Source of the DNA: Eonycteris spelaea
Lineage: Eukaryota > Chordata > Mammalia > Chiroptera > Pteropodidae
Reading direction: 5' to 3'
DNA length: 64,000 nucleotides
Assembly: GCA_003508835.1 (NCBI GenBank)
Contig: PUFA01000027.1
Coordinates: forward strand, 1,550,001-1,614,000
In this document: positions 36,861 to 49,500 of the stretch, piece after piece
How positions within the stretch are numbered: position 1 is the stretch's first letter
Layout of the letters: every line of letters begins with the position of its first letter
The notes under the pieces: model-generated
What the model was told of the DNA's origin: nothing
What the model saw: only the letters and a program-made list of their open reading frames with translations
Databases searched by the model: none
Made by a program: the position numbers and the translations under genes

Positions 36861-39800
36861 CTATGAAGAAAAGTGAAAAACAATATAATGCTTATATTTT
36901 AATACTCTTCATATGCACATTGAATGAATATATTATCAGAATATTTTTAATGACAATTTTACTGTTAATTCAGGAGTCTTTATAATTTAGGTAATCAGCC
37001 TGATTATTCCATACAAAACAGAGTAATTCTCTCAATGAACGAAAAGCTCTTTCATTAACCAACAAGTATGTCTTTCAGCCCGAGAGTAATTAAAAATACC
37101 CAACTATTTCAGTATTATTCCAATTATGATTAAAAACTATTAACAATAAAGGTAAGCAGTTTGTCTACTATCATACAGGTCTTCCCACATTTTGCTGGGG
37201 CGTGTTCTCAAAGCACAAACGGTTGGTTGCTTCTCAGTACAGCAATTTGTCCAAAATTTAATATGATTAGCAGTTAAATGCACCTTTAAAGATCCTTTAG
37301 TTTAGATAGCTGACTCTGAAGAACAAGAGTCTATTAAAAGAAAATATCATGTAGAAGTGGTAAAATGTGTGTAAAGACTACAAATATGAATGGGGAAAAA
37401 ACTACCACATTAAAACATAGCTGGAAAAGTCCTATGGATGAGAGGACTAACATGAATTAGAAATATTGTACTCTAGGTACGGAATTATAAATATTGCACT
37501 TTCATCGAAATCTGAGTATCCTGAGAGGTAAAGGCCCTGTATATATATATATATGTAAAGGCCCTATACAAAGGCCCCGTTGTATAGCACAGGCTCTACG
37601 TAGGTGAAGCACTTTATATACCTGTAAGTCTTCACCAGGGTTATGCATCAGAATCACTTGGAATGTTTTTTTCAAAATACATATACCTAAGCTCCATCCC
37701 CTGAAATTATGGATCAGTACATTTAAAGAACCAGGCACAAATATTTTCAGAAATTTCCCCATGTGACTCTAATTCACAACCTTCACAGGAACATTGCTTG
37801 CAATGTCATATTCCTCTTATTATTATTATTAGATCAGTGCTTTTCTAACCTCTTTGATTTTTTTCCCCACTTAGCAGCAGAGCTCCCTATCTCCCAACCC
37901 CCACCCTGCCATATTCATTTTTAAACAGTACAATTTTAAAAGCATGTGGAGAAACTAGGGAAAGTCTGGAGAAGTAGGACATCCAAAATAAACACAAAGA
38001 ATGGGATAAGGCTCTAATGTTGCTGAGATTGTTTGGACTAGAGATAAAAGGCTCTGAGATGTTATGATGTTTAAATGTTATCAATTTGTTCAGAAGTGAT
38101 CCTTAGGACATCAAGCAAAAGAAACTGGCTTATATTAGGTGCAAGATATTTGGTTGATTGGATGTAAAGTGCTTTTTGATTACTTGGTAGTCTATATCCA
38201 TTGAAATCTCTTAAGAACACTCAAAATCGTCAATTGTTCTGAGTCTTTAACAGTGTTTCTAAACACAGGATTAAAGATACATTGGCTTCTACCTCCTCCT
38301 CTCATTTATATGCCTTAGGCAAGATGAAGAATGTAAAAATATGGCAATAATAAACCTTGTAGTTATTTCAAACCAATTAGATATATATAAATGGAAATCC
38401 AGGACTTATGATCTCCAGATGAAATAGATGAAATTCAAAATAGATGAAAGTTAAAATGATATGCCTGAATAACAGACGAAATTTGAGAATATTAGATCAA
38501 ATTTCTTAAACTTAAAACCCCACTTACCATTTCAGCTAATAATTTATTTTGACTTTTAACTTCATGGCCTATCTCAATGGAAAGCTATAAAGAAAGCATA
38601 TACATTATTACTCATATAAAGGTAGTTAAGTGTTATAAAGCAAAAACAATGCCATTTTAAACATATATATTTTCTCAAATAAAACTGTATTCTAGAAATA
38701 TAAAATTTACTCTTTTCTTTTGATACATTTCCACGAAAATTAATGGAAAGTATTTTTAGAATTTCTACTCCTTCCCAACAAGGATATTGTTTCCCTGCTC
38801 TTCATTTTGATTTTATCTTAATATTCAATTCTATCTTTTAATTTTGGTACATACTAATGATTCTCTTATCCTTGCATGCTTTTCTCTCTTCTTACAACAT
38901 TTATTCAGCAGCATTTATCTTTATATTTCCTTCTTTATATGTTAAAAGGTATATACAAGACCTATATTATCAATTCAAATCCAGATATTAAGATGTGACA
39001 TAACTTTGAATATATACCTATATTGAGTATTTCTTTCAAATCTAAAAGTATTTTTTTCTTTAAAATATACTAAATTAGAAAAAATTTTACAAGGTAGGCT
39101 ATCCACATTCTAAAGCTATACAGAAAAGAGGCTAAGCCCAAAAGAAATACTTACTGTGATTATGGCTGCTATTCAAACCAAAACCTAACTAATACTTTAT
39201 ATGACAAATACATCTAAAAATGAACTCTACTAAAATCTTGGCAAACCATTGTTAATATTGTTTTCAGCTTATTTTGGGTGAAAAGCATATAGAGGTATTG
39301 TTGACAAAACCATACTAAAATTATATACATCATAATCTGAGCTTTCCCCCAAAATTCAACAATTCAGAGATAATAAAACAACTATAAAGCTTGGTAGTCC
39401 AAATCACCTAACTACTGATTACAACTGTCGTTCATGCCAAGAAAAGACGTTTTTAGGGGGAAAAAGCTTTCTTCTAACAAGGAGCCTAAATTATCAACAT
39501 CAGAGTTTAAAAAAAAAATCATTTAATTCCTTATAAATGTTTCTAAATTATTAACATTAGACAATATTGTTTAGTTCATAGAAAACTCCTTTTGATTAAA
39601 TATGACTTTGAAAACAACAATCATTCAGAATGTAATAATCTCTAGACTAAATACACTTCTATTTTCCAAGACTAGTGAAATACCAATTAAGTTTTGGTAA
39701 CATGAGTTTCTACTTAATGCTCTAGAAGTATATAGCATAATGCATAATCAATCACCCATACTGTTAAAATTATCTTTTTTAAATTCCTTTTATTTAATAC

Positions 39801-42800
39801 ATATTAACCCAATACAAGTGATAAAGAATTATACTAGGTGCTGTGTAGAATTTAAAAATAAATACAACAGAAAATCCTACGTTCTGGTAAACTTCTTGTA
39901 CATATAACTAATTCCAATGCAGATCACTATGTAATAAGTGCTGAAGTGATAGGACAAATGATCTGATGTTCAAAAAGAAAGTTACTTACGATGCGGTAAC
40001 CAGGTAAAGCCTGGAGAAGGGAAGGGGTGCGATGAAGTGCAGCCTTTTAGATATAGGCAAGACTTCGGCTAATGTAGGGAAGAAAAGGACACCTGAGGCA
40101 AAGGATAGCACGATCAAAGGTATGGGAGTGGGAAAGTGACAGAGTGCACAGGACACAGAGAGCACTCTGATTTGCCCAGCAGAAAGCATATATACATTCT
40201 GGAAGTGCAGGAGATAAGGCCTGAAAAGCTGTGGACAATCTTTAAAGGACCTATTTGTCCAAGCTACAGAGTATGGGCTTCCTTTCTTACATCATGGGAG
40301 GGCACTGAAGACTTCCTGGAGTGCAGTGCAATTTAATAAATACATTAAAAAGATGACTGTGGTGACAGCATGCACTTCAGAATAAAATAAGTAACAGACA
40401 GATTAAGAGGCTTTCCCAGTAAAAACCAGGGGATAGTATTAGAAATAGAAAAGCAGGAACAGAGACAAACAGTAGAAAGAAAGAAGGCTCAGTGGTTGAT
40501 GTGACATAAAAGGTAGAAGCGGGAAAGAATGAGATTTGTAGCTTAGGAGACTAGGAGAAAAGGTCAGAAGAGCTGCTTGGGGGTGGAAGATAAACTGTCT
40601 GGAGACATAACTATAGACAACATACTGTATTTTAGATTTAACCATAAAAATCAGCCTAAGTTTTTAAAAACAATAAACAAATGTACCATATGTTTTCATT
40701 GGCCACATTTTCTAACGTATTCAAATTGTCTAAATTTTGAGTGTACTTTGACCTCACTGAACTATATCATTTAGGTAACTGAATTTTTTAGTATCATGCC
40801 AAATAAAAGTATGTAGCTTATAAGTGTACAATATTTTGCATATAATATACAAATTTAAAAGTATAAAATATCTGTTACATACTTACAGATTTTATAGCGG
40901 TTACTTTGTTTCTCAGACTTTCAGTGAGTCTCTCGTTTTCTTCTTCACAGGCACTATACCCACTATTAGCATAGCCATAGTTGCCGTAGTTGCCAGGAGG
41001 TACTCCTTCACCTGCAGGGATCAGTCACAAGTACAGTTATAGCAAAAACGGGCCACTTTTGAAACCTTAATACAACAAAAAAAACAAAAAAGACCCCTGG
41101 AGGGCGTTGCAGACCACGTATGTCTATAATATTCACACTTCAAATGAATTTTAAAAATTAATAACCAAATAGATATCAAAATAATCCTAATGTCCTCTCT
41201 TAAGCAAAGAATATTCATTTCACTACACATTTGTTTGTTTATTGATTGCCTACAATACACAAAAATAGACACTGATATATAAGGATATTCAGGACACAGT
41301 TCCTGCTCCATAGAACTACACAGTTTGAAAAAGATCAAATAGGAACACCAACTCCCCATTGAAGAAGCCTGACTATGAATGGAAAGGGATAAAGAGGATA
41401 ATACAGCAGCAGGGAGCTCATGGCAGAGGAAGAGTCCTTTATTGGCATCTTTTAAATAGAAGAGAGCTCAAATAATTTATGGAGAGTATTAACTGAGAGT
41501 TAAGAGAGGAATTCATTCATTCTTCAACAAATATTTGAGAACTACCAATGTGTCAGATCCATTTTCTTTCCAGGTGCTACCTTTGGAGCTTACCTTCTAG
41601 GAAATAGTGTTGAGAATACAGGATTACATTCTTGGCCACTGCCTAATATAGTACTTGATATTCATCAGGCAATCAAACAGGTGGGGTGAACCTTGAACAG
41701 TGAATACCTAGATAAATGTGTTGGGAGGATTGAGAGGAAACACAGTTGGGTATCGTTTAACTTTTAAAAAACAACTGATACCACCAATTTTCTCCGTAAA
41801 AGAAGAGAAACGCCTGGCTCTGAAGAATGGTAATCATTTGAAAAAGACAGTAAAGAAAATAATGGAGGAAACTGACAAGGACTATACAGCATTACAAGGG
41901 GGATAAAACAAAGCTGGCTGAGGCAGTATTAGTGGTTTCAATCCTCCTATTTGTGTGAAAGAAGAGTCTAAGTTAGCCCATGAGAAGCTGGATGACTGGC
42001 TTGCACAGGAGTTGGAGGTTTACAGCATTGAGGCTGCAAAAGGACAGAAACCCAGGAGGCTGAGATTACTTGCCAAAAGAGTGGTTAAATATATGAAGTA
42101 TGAGGTCTAGACTGGACAAGGATTGGATTGAAGTAGTTTCAAGAGAGGCCTATGAATGTGGGGAAAGAGATGATATAGAGACTAGAGGTTTCTTAACTCA
42201 GAGAGTAGATGGAGTGGCAGTGACAATAAGAGATGGAAGGATAGTTAGGTAGCAGTCCGGTTACTGAAGGAAGCTCTTTCAAGGCACAACACAAATCTCA
42301 CTTTCTCTGAAAACCAAAACTCCCTCTTTTGAATCCTTATGGCTTTGCTGTATGTAACACTAACATCACACTCTAGACTGCACTCTAAGTGCAGAGACTA
42401 AATTTGTTTTACTCACAGCTGGATATCCCCAAATGTGCATGTGTATGCTCACATGTGCAGACGTACACACAAGGGCACACTCAATAAATACTTGTAAATG
42501 AATTAATAGAATCTGAATTCACTGTTATCCAGTCAATAACAACTTTGAATGTGCCTGCCTTTGTCAAGAATGAAATAATAAGCTTCTTTGAGGCCAGAGA
42601 CAGTGTCTCATAATTCTATATCCCTTGTACCTAATGAGTACTTGCTATGCAGCAGATGCTGACACAATCTCCACCCCCATAAAAGCCACAATAGGTTAAG
42701 TATGTTCCAGAGGAGAAAGAGTTGCATTCCTCAAATTTCCCCTCAATTGCTGACACAGTATCCATAAAGCTCTCCAACGTGCAATTATAAAAGAACTCAA

Positions 42801-45167
42801 GTGACTGGCACAATATTTTCTGCACTCAATTAAATAATAATTAAAAAAATGAATTAACACGCCAACAATCAAAGATACTCTACTTTGAATAGTCTACCAA
42901 AATCCTTAAAGAGAAAAATGTCTTATTTTTTGACTAAGGTTATGAATGTACCTCGACAACCACCAAGGATTTTATTTGTAACTTAATGGCTATTTGCTTT
43001 ATTTTCTTTTTGCTCTTTTGCCTACCTTAATTTTAATTTTAGCGTTCTATACTGTTTCATTTATTAAAAGCAAAATTCTCGTTTTATTGCCCAGCAATCT
43101 TACAGTACATATTTCCTCTATTAAGAGTTTTATAATTCCCTTACACTCTCTCTCACATTCAATATAAAAAGAAAAAAAAATCAAAATAAAATGCTAAGAG
43201 TTACTATTCCAAAACTTAGCTACTTTTTTGGGGGTAGTTTTTCTACCATAAAACTGAGCCAAGTCATTTAGAGATTCATGTGAAATATGGCAACTTCTTC
43301 ACATTAGATTCACTATTTATCCCAAGTTTAAAATTCCACAGATTAAAAAAAAAAAAAAAGCTAAATTAAAAAAAAAAAGCCCTCATCACATCACACCAAT
43401 GTAAATAATAGCAATAGATATCTAGGTAACCACCTTTCCTCCTAACTACAGGGGAGCTTAAAAGATAAAGGCTCTACCATAGAAATTCTAATTTAATTCC
43501 TCTGAGCTGGGGTCCAGGTATCAATGCCTTAAAAACTCTCCAGGTGATTCTAATATACAATGGGGGCTGAGAACTACCACTTCTCAAGTCTCTTTCCTGT
43601 CATTTATCATGGCACACTGCTACACAAAATATTCAAAGGGCCCAAAGGGCCTATTAGTAAGATCCAAATTCCTTGGCCTGGAATTCGAAGATCTCTACAA
43701 TGTGGTGATTCTGGTTCCACGTTTTCTACTTCAACCAAACTGGCTTAATCATAGTCTCTTTGACACATCATTCATAATTCTAGTCCTAAGACTTTTTGGG
43801 AGGTATGTGTGTCATACTTCCAACTGGAACTTACCTCTCACACACTCTTATTACTCAAGCTCTAGTTCAAGTTTCTTATGTCTCCACAAATCCCTAGACA
43901 TTTACTATCTGTAGAATTTATCTGGTATTTGGATGTATAACAACCACCCTGTACTATAATTTATCTTTGAACATGTTCCTACCCTCGATTTAGGGAGCAT
44001 ACACAGGGCCACAATGGACTGTATAACTGGAGGTTACTAAGGTACACAATAAATGTTTGTTGTCATTAGTAATGATACAAAGGAAAAACATTTAGGCATA
44101 TAAAAGTAAACTTGCTCAAAATTATTTTTTCTCTACGATTTACCTAGCCAACTGTCTATGATCCAACAATTCATAAAAACTATGTTTTTCAAAAGCTATT
44201 TCTCATATTACAATTTATTAATCAATGTACAAGTCTCGAGTTACTGACAACTTTGACCAACTCTAAACACCTGACACTTTGAAAAAGTTTTTATTTTCAA
44301 CTAATCATAATAACTGAAAGAAAGCAACATCTTTTTTCAAATACTTCATATATTTTCTCAGGTATATATGTACGCTGATTTAGCAGAGCCCCCCCCCTTT
44401 TTAACTGTCCTTAATAAAGAATTTCAGAACCAGAAAATGCTGTTTTAATAGCTCTACGTTAAAATGTCTCATTAAAAGTCCTTGTGCCTAACTTATTCCC
44501 GCTGCTTGGTGAGCCTGCTTCCTAAACCAAAAGGTCAAGAACAAGCTCTAAGTCGTCAAGGATTACCACATTCTACTGCATTAACAGAGGAACAAGGCTC
44601 AGATATGTTCTGGGTAAAATGGCCTCTGACCCAGATGTTAACATATCATGGCCTTTAACAGTAATGACACATACATTTACCTTTGTAACTCACTGTTATC
44701 AGACTAATATAATTATTATTACTGTTTTGCATGAACATTCTTCAAATTTCGCTTTCGAAGAAACTAACATCCAGGGCCAGCAGAAAAGAAGAAATCGAAA
44801 CAGGACTTTGGGAAATAAGCAGTTTCCATAATCACGCTCAATCGAGAACACTGAAATCCTTGTCTGCTGATTCAGCACCTGTATATACCCCCAACCTCAG
44901 TCCTCCACTACTCCCTCAAGACCTATCATCCAAACCTGGGACTGAAAGAACCCTGGGACTAAACCAATCCTAGGATCCAGGACACATTATGTGTTTCTAC
45001 TTGGCACCGCCTCCAAAGACCCCTCTATACATCCTTTCTGGCCCAGATTCCAGGGACTTAAAATCGGTCCAATTTCCTCCGGCGTCCCTGCGCCCAGCAC
45101 AGCCGGTTCCAGGGTCCCCCAAACTTCGAATCTCAGCCCTCTTCTTACCCAGGCCTGCACGCCTCAT
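36705..45167 (-). CDS. BET1: BET1, ER-Golgi Qc-SNARE (four coding exons, 118 aa)
   Basis: BET1 is a small tail-anchored SNARE that pairs with STX5, GOSR2 and SEC22B in fusion of ER-derived vesicles with the ERGIC/cis-Golgi. Minus-strand exons 45167-45149, 41011-40887, 38584-38528 and 36860-36705 carry 19+125+57+156 nt, which join in frame to 118 codons plus TGA, the usual length for the family. The N-terminus starts [15 protein letters not shown]. The SNARE helix runs from about residue 27 to 90, with the zero-layer Gln at residue 60 (context VKSQNKLL). A membrane anchor spans about residues 96-115, followed by a very short lumenal tail ending KLR. All introns have GT donors and AG acceptors. 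The start ATG has A at -3. From memory of human BET1 I see only a few changes: Asn41, Ser59 and Glu83 in place of Ser, Thr and Gly. There are no frameshifts or internal stops, so the gene looks functional. Confidence 0.97.
37632..37790 (+). mobile_element. MER5-like DNA transposon relic in BET1 intron 3
   Basis: GGTTATGCATCAGAATCACTTGG, then CCTAAGCTCCATCCCCTGAAAT, then CCATGTGACTCTAATTCACAACC match the MER5 consensus order. Confidence 0.7.
38528..38584 (-). CDS. BET1: BET1 coding exon 3
   Basis: 57 nt encode 19 residues, [19 protein letters not shown], the centre of the SNARE helix. Gln60 in this exon occupies the ionic zero-layer position by alignment with other Qc SNAREs (compare the DTQN of SNAP25). 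Both ends fall between codons. The acceptor is TATAG and the donor GTAAG. Confidence 0.96.
39910..40590 (-). mobile_element. L2/CR1-type LINE relic in BET1 intron 2
   Basis: The + strand reads as the antisense of an old mammalian CR1-clade LINE: GGACACCTGAGGCAAAGGATAG, GGTATGGGAGTGGGAAAGTG and AAAAGATGACTGTGGTGACAGC echo its usual phrases. Highly diverged, with no frame. Edges approximate. Confidence 0.5.
40887..41011 (-). CDS. BET1: BET1 coding exon 2
   Basis: 125 nt encode the end of Gly7 through Ser48. This covers the Gly/Tyr/Asn-rich N-terminal segment ([13 protein letters not shown]) and the first heptads of the SNARE helix ([15 protein letters not shown]). The acceptor reads CTGCAG before 41011 and the donor GTAAG follows 40887. 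Residue 41 is Asn, which I recall as Ser in human BET1. Confidence 0.96.
41500..42245 (-). mobile_element. L2/CR1-type LINE fragments in BET1 intron 1
   Basis: TTCATTCATTCTTCAACAAATA followed by GGAGCTTACCTTCTAGG at 41510-41605, and AGAGGCCTATGAATGTGGGG to GCAGTGACAATAAGAGATGG at 42145-42237, resemble pieces of the same old LINE group as in intron 2. Broken and approximate. Confidence 0.4.
42280..42670 (+). mobile_element. L2 LINE 3' end fragments in BET1 intron 1
   Basis: AAGTGCAGAGACTAAATTTG and CACACTCAATAAATACTTGTA, then GGCCAGAGACAGTGTCTCATAA and TACCTAATGAGTACTTGC, follow the L2 3' consensus in two neighbouring pieces. Confidence 0.6.
43476..43582 (+). mobile_element. MER5-like DNA transposon fragment in BET1 intron 1
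   Basis: TTTAATTCCTCTGAGCTGGGG, then CTCTCCAGGTGATTCTAATATAC and GGCTGAGAACTACCACTT match the right half of MER5. Confidence 0.65.
43600..44065 (+). mobile_element. L2 LINE relic in BET1 intron 1
   Basis: GGCCTGGAATTCGAAGATCTC, then CTCAAGCTCTAGTTCAAGTTTC, and the tail TACACAATAAATGTTTGTTG are in L2 3' order. The 101-codon open frame at 43609-43914 is part of this relic. Confidence 0.6.
45149..45167 (-). CDS. BET1: BET1 coding exon 1
   Basis: This exon holds the start ATG and 19 coding bases encoding MRRAGL plus the first base of Gly7. The donor GTAAG follows directly at 45148-45144. It lies inside the CpG-rich promoter region. It is too short to show as an open frame and is identified by its match to the BET1 N-terminus and by phase continuity with exon 2. 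Confidence 0.93.
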
Positions 45168-45600
45168 CCTGCCAGAGAAGGGAGGGAAAAGGCGGGCGGA
45201 GGGGTGGGTAGAAAGGGGCCAGGGGTCACCGAGACCGCGTCTTCAGGACCAGGGCCCGGCGAAGCACCAACTTCTTTTCTCTAAGCGCCACGACATCAGT
45301 AGAGTCTAAACAACGCGCGGGCTGATGGCGTCACCAGGCGCTTACGGCGCTCTGCAAGGCGTATTGAATAGCATTCTGGGAAACGTAGTTCACCGCGGAA
45401 GCTGGGAGCCTGGCAGGGACGTGGCATGAAACCTTCGGGTGCTTCCGGAGTAGGGGCTACTGCTACTGCGACTCTGACTCGGGGTTTGGGGTGTCCGACT
45501 CTGGATGTTTGCTGCTTAGCTTGTGGCCTCCCTCAGCCCCGAAGTACCTTGCTCTCAGCCTGTCAGCCCCAAAGTTTAACCTGTAGATTCGCCCTTCCCA
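45168..45600 (-). promoter_or_regulatory. BET1: BET1 CpG-rich promoter and 5' UTR
   Basis: This is the only dense CpG cluster in the window. It extends past the ATG to about 45060. It contains a GC box near 45190-45204, a GATGGCGTCA segment near 45323-45332 that reads as a YY1-like plus CRE-half motif, and a ZNF143/THAP11-type site at 45371-45390. No TATA box is evident, as is common for housekeeping promoters. Transcription probably starts between about 45250 and 45400 on the minus strand, but the exact start cannot be read from sequence. Long open frames on the + strand here reflect GC richness. Confidence 0.75.
45371..45390 (-). promoter_or_regulatory. ZNF143/THAP11 (SBS-type) binding motif
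   Basis: The minus strand reads AACTACGTTTCCCAGAATGC. This matches the two halves of the well-known ACTACAATTCCCAGAATGC promoter element bound by ZNF143/Staf and THAP11/HCFC1. It lies about 205 bp upstream of the ATG, a typical distance from a housekeeping transcription start. Confidence 0.7.
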
Positions 45601-45862
45601 GACCATGAGAGAGGATGGTTGACTTATTTTTCCTGATGCTGCTTCTTACTTCCTTATAATCTTCAGAGTCAGTTAAGGGAACGTCAAAACGTTACCCAAG
45701 TATCTGATATCACACATAAGTAATGAGACCCATAGAAGGGAAGGAAGAGTGTAACCAGTTTGTGCTGTCACCCAGTAAAGTTCCGTTACTGGATTGCTTG
45801 AATTGCTAGCAAGAATCATGTCTATTAGGTGTTAAGGGACCCAAGGAGCTCCAAACCACTTA

Positions 45863-46546
45863 TGTTACTGGTTCTGGGGAGTCCTGGACTTCCTGGATCT
45901 CGGTTCTTGGCGTCTGGTCGACAAAGAATTGAAGGCAGATGCCCAGAAATGGATTGTATGCAAGCTAGCTTTATTAAAAGCAAAAGAAATCTTTTAGAAG
46001 GGAGAGTAGGCCGACAGGGGCAGTCATCCTTAAAGACAAAGTAAGCTCATCCTCAACAGGGAGAGCAAGCTGCCCAAAGTGGTCGACCCCAAAGACTTCA
46101 GCCAAGTGAAAGTACACCCTCAAATAGGAGAGTGGGCAGGATCAAAGGATTGGGGGATTTTATTCATTAATCTAAATAAGGGGGTGGAATATTCATGATT
46201 TTGAATGGTTACTTTAAGAAAAGTAGGTGTTTTGTTTTTCTTCTTACCATGTTTGGCTTTTCAGAACTGTCCTGGTGTCAGAGGCCTGATGGGTACAGCC
46301 TTAACCCATCAAAACAATGCTAATTTATTATAATGATTGTATAATGAAGCAAAGGTCAATTCTAGGTCACACCAAGTGTGTCCTTCTGCTCATGCCTATG
46401 TTGGGGACTTTCTCTATCTCCTTTATTTTCCACTTTAGCAGGAAGTTTTAAACTACAAAATTGCTTCACTTCGTCAAAGCAATTGTTCAAGACTGTTTTT
46501 CATTTTAGTGGCTCCAGGGAGGGGTCCTGATGTAACTCCTACCTCA
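45863..46546 (-). mobile_element. solo endogenous retrovirus LTR (ERV1-like)
   Basis: A 684-bp unit with TG...CA ends is flanked on both sides by the 4-bp duplication CTTA, as expected of class I (gammaretrovirus-like) integration. In minus orientation it starts TGAGGTAGG and ends CAGTAACA. An AATAAA signal lies at 45975-45970, about 110 bp before its 3' end, so a U3-R-U5 order is plausible. No internal viral genes adjoin it, so it is a solitary LTR left after recombination. It points the same way as BET1 and ends about 470 bp upstream of the ZNF143-type site. The exact family is not assigned. Confidence 0.72.
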
Positions 46547-46559
46547 CTTAGACTTTTTT

Positions 46560-49500
46560 ATTTACACAGAGGATACTAAGATACTTTACACATGGTAATG
46601 TGCCGACTTAAGGGTTTAAAAGCTTGTTGGCAGGGTACTGGAATGGAGGCTAGTCCTAGAATTTCATTTTATTTTTGGATTATCATAAGGATTAAATGAA
46701 ATTTTTTAAAAAATCTGATATACAATAAATGTTCAAAAACCACTGGGAATTCCTTGGTTGTTGCTGCTGTATGATAGTAGAATAATTTCCATGCTAAAGA
46801 TTTCTGAAAACACAATCTCTGATTGTTTCCCTCATAGTTTCTCAGTATAAACATTGACCATAGCAGTGGCAGATAAACCTTTGCCTTTAGGTTCTTTTTT
46901 ATAAAACCCACACAAAAACAAATTTTTAAAAAAGTTATTAACCTGGGAAATAAGCTTAATCCAATAGTGTTTTGAGAGGAAAACAGTTTTCATAAAAATA
47001 AAATAAATCATTCTTCTTTAAAAGCAATGGAATTACATGAAGATTGCATCAAGAACAATTATTGAAAATGAACACCGAAGGTTCAGTAAAAGAAATGATG
47101 ACAAGGCTTCCCTTTCTTCCTAATGATCTGTAACAGTCTCTTTTTTTGTAAAAACTACATGCTCTATAATCAAAACATGTCAGAAAAATCATCTTTTTTA
47201 AAGAAGGCTTTTTTTAATAAATATTTTTTAATCTAATGTTAAATTTTCTAAAATAGACTACTTAAATTAAGTATGTACTCATTCTCTTATAAACAATTTC
47301 TTTTACATAGTAGGGAAATATAAGAATAAAATATAGTTAAAAAGAAAAAAATAATAAAGTGTACCAAGAATATAACTTAAGACAGGCAAAGCTGGTTTAT
47401 ATTGAGCTTTTGACCTAAAAATCTAAATAGTTTTTGTTGCTGTTATTTCCGGTCTCAAATTAGGACGACCTCATCTCAGAAGATTTTGCATTTGAAAGAT
47501 GAAGTGGAAAAGATGAATTCTATACACAGAAAAATAATTATTAAATGTGGTTCATTTGACATAGAGACTAGAGGGAATTCTTTTCTTGTTTATTATTTTC
47601 TATTTTTCTTTGCATTTTGAAATTAAAATTAACTTCCTACTAACTGAACATGAATAAAATTCTTGGAGATTGATAGCACTTATAATTTTTCTCTATCCTC
47701 ATAAGATAATTTCATAGAGAATGTCTATGAGGGTCTTTAGGAAATAAATGACTAAAAATGACTTATGTATTTCTTGTAGTAATTACAGAAGCAAGAATAT
47801 GAGCAAGAAATGTCTGAATCTTGGTACAAAAAAATGAAACTTTCTTTTTCCTGTTTGTCTGTATCTGCCTATTTGTCCTGTCTCTTCTTGACCAAATTTC
47901 ATGGCCAATCCAAGGGAAATTAGCAAAACTTTCCAAACTGGCTAAATAAATATGAATAAATTTTCCAATCGTTAATCAAATTCAGTATATCAGTCATCAG
48001 AGTTGAACTGTAAGAAAATGTAAACTAAAATCAGATAGCTCTTGACTTGTGAACAAGCGATGAAAGTTAATTTGTAAGTCAGTTATTTTCCACTTAAAAC
48101 ACATTTTACACTGGGGAATGAAATGATGATAAGGTTCCCAATCCAGCTCAGAAAAGCAGGGCTATTGTTCCTACGTTGGCCAATTAAAGTCTGTGTAACC
48201 CAGAGTGCAGCTGAAATACTATATGTTTTCAGTGAAAATCAGTAGGAAAAGATAATTTTGTAATTCTCATGTTAAAATAAAACAATATTTTTAAAGAAGA
48301 AATAGAATTTTATAATACCTTGGTTATTCTTGTTTGAGAAAGAATTTGTTTTACTTAAAATTTTTTGAGAACATAGAAAAATTTTAAGGAGTTTTCAAAG
48401 TGATCAAAGAAGATCAAAGAATTTTATTTTCCCTTCCATTCTTCAGGAATATTACTAGCATTGATGTAATGCTGCTCAGCCATAATTAGTAAAAATAAGG
48501 CACACAGTGCCAACTGTAAGGTCTTCGGCAAAGCCAGCTGCATAATCTGTAGGACTAAGTGCAAAATGAAAATGCGGTACCCTTCATTCAAAAGCAGGAG
48601 AAAAGTGCGGTTAAAGGTACTAAAAAAAATAAAGCTTTTCTCTTTTGGCACAATCTCCCCCACTCCAACTTGTCATGGTGTTTTATTTGCCATTTAATGT
48701 CTTTCCATCTAAAGAAAAATAAAAATTTAAATTAGTATGAATTTTACCCCTTCTATATATTGTGAAATGATAATTTTAAATGCAAACATAAGGGCATTTA
48801 ACTCATATATTAAATCACCATCACACAATTTGTATTTCATAGCTCATACTTGAATACATATTCTGTGAAAACAATGCATAAAACTAACTCGACGGTTTTT
48901 TGATATGATTATATCTTGATATTCTACCAACACTTTACCTTAAGCTTACCAATGAATTAGGAGAGACTGGAAGAACAGGAATTATGGGTTGACCTATCTT
49001 TTTTTTTTTTCCTTTTGTGCCATTATTTTAAATATCACTGGCTACAAGGAAGTAAAATGAGGAAGGAAGAATATAATAGGATTCCTTGGAGTCTTCTTTC
49101 TGCAGAAGTTCTGGTTCAAGAACATGTGACCTTTGGGTGCTGTCGGTGCCAACACTCTCTCATTCACAGACTTAACACACTTACTTTGTACACACTTTGA
49201 GTTTTGCTGAATTCCTATGCATTATGGGTCCACTAGAATCCTGTGCTTATGGGGTATAACAAATGTTAAGAGTGCATGGGGTGGCAAGGAACAATAAACA
49301 TACATATTGCACATATCTCTCTGCTCATATGTATGCTCCACTGTTCAATAGGACTTCATGTACAAAACACGAGTTCAAGATAAAATTAAGAATTTCAAGA
49401 TAATGACCATGGAGCATTAAATCAAGCATGGTGCTCTTCTAGCAAGGAGTTCTATGCAACTGCAAAGGTTGCACACCCATGAAACTGTCCCTGGTCTTCA

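Noticed and set aside
44989..45608. Long + strand frames (up to 106 codons) at the BET1 promoter
   Set aside because: They arise from the GC-rich CpG region, overlap each other, and lie antisense to BET1 exon 1. No protein family or splice logic supports them. An antisense transcript cannot be excluded.
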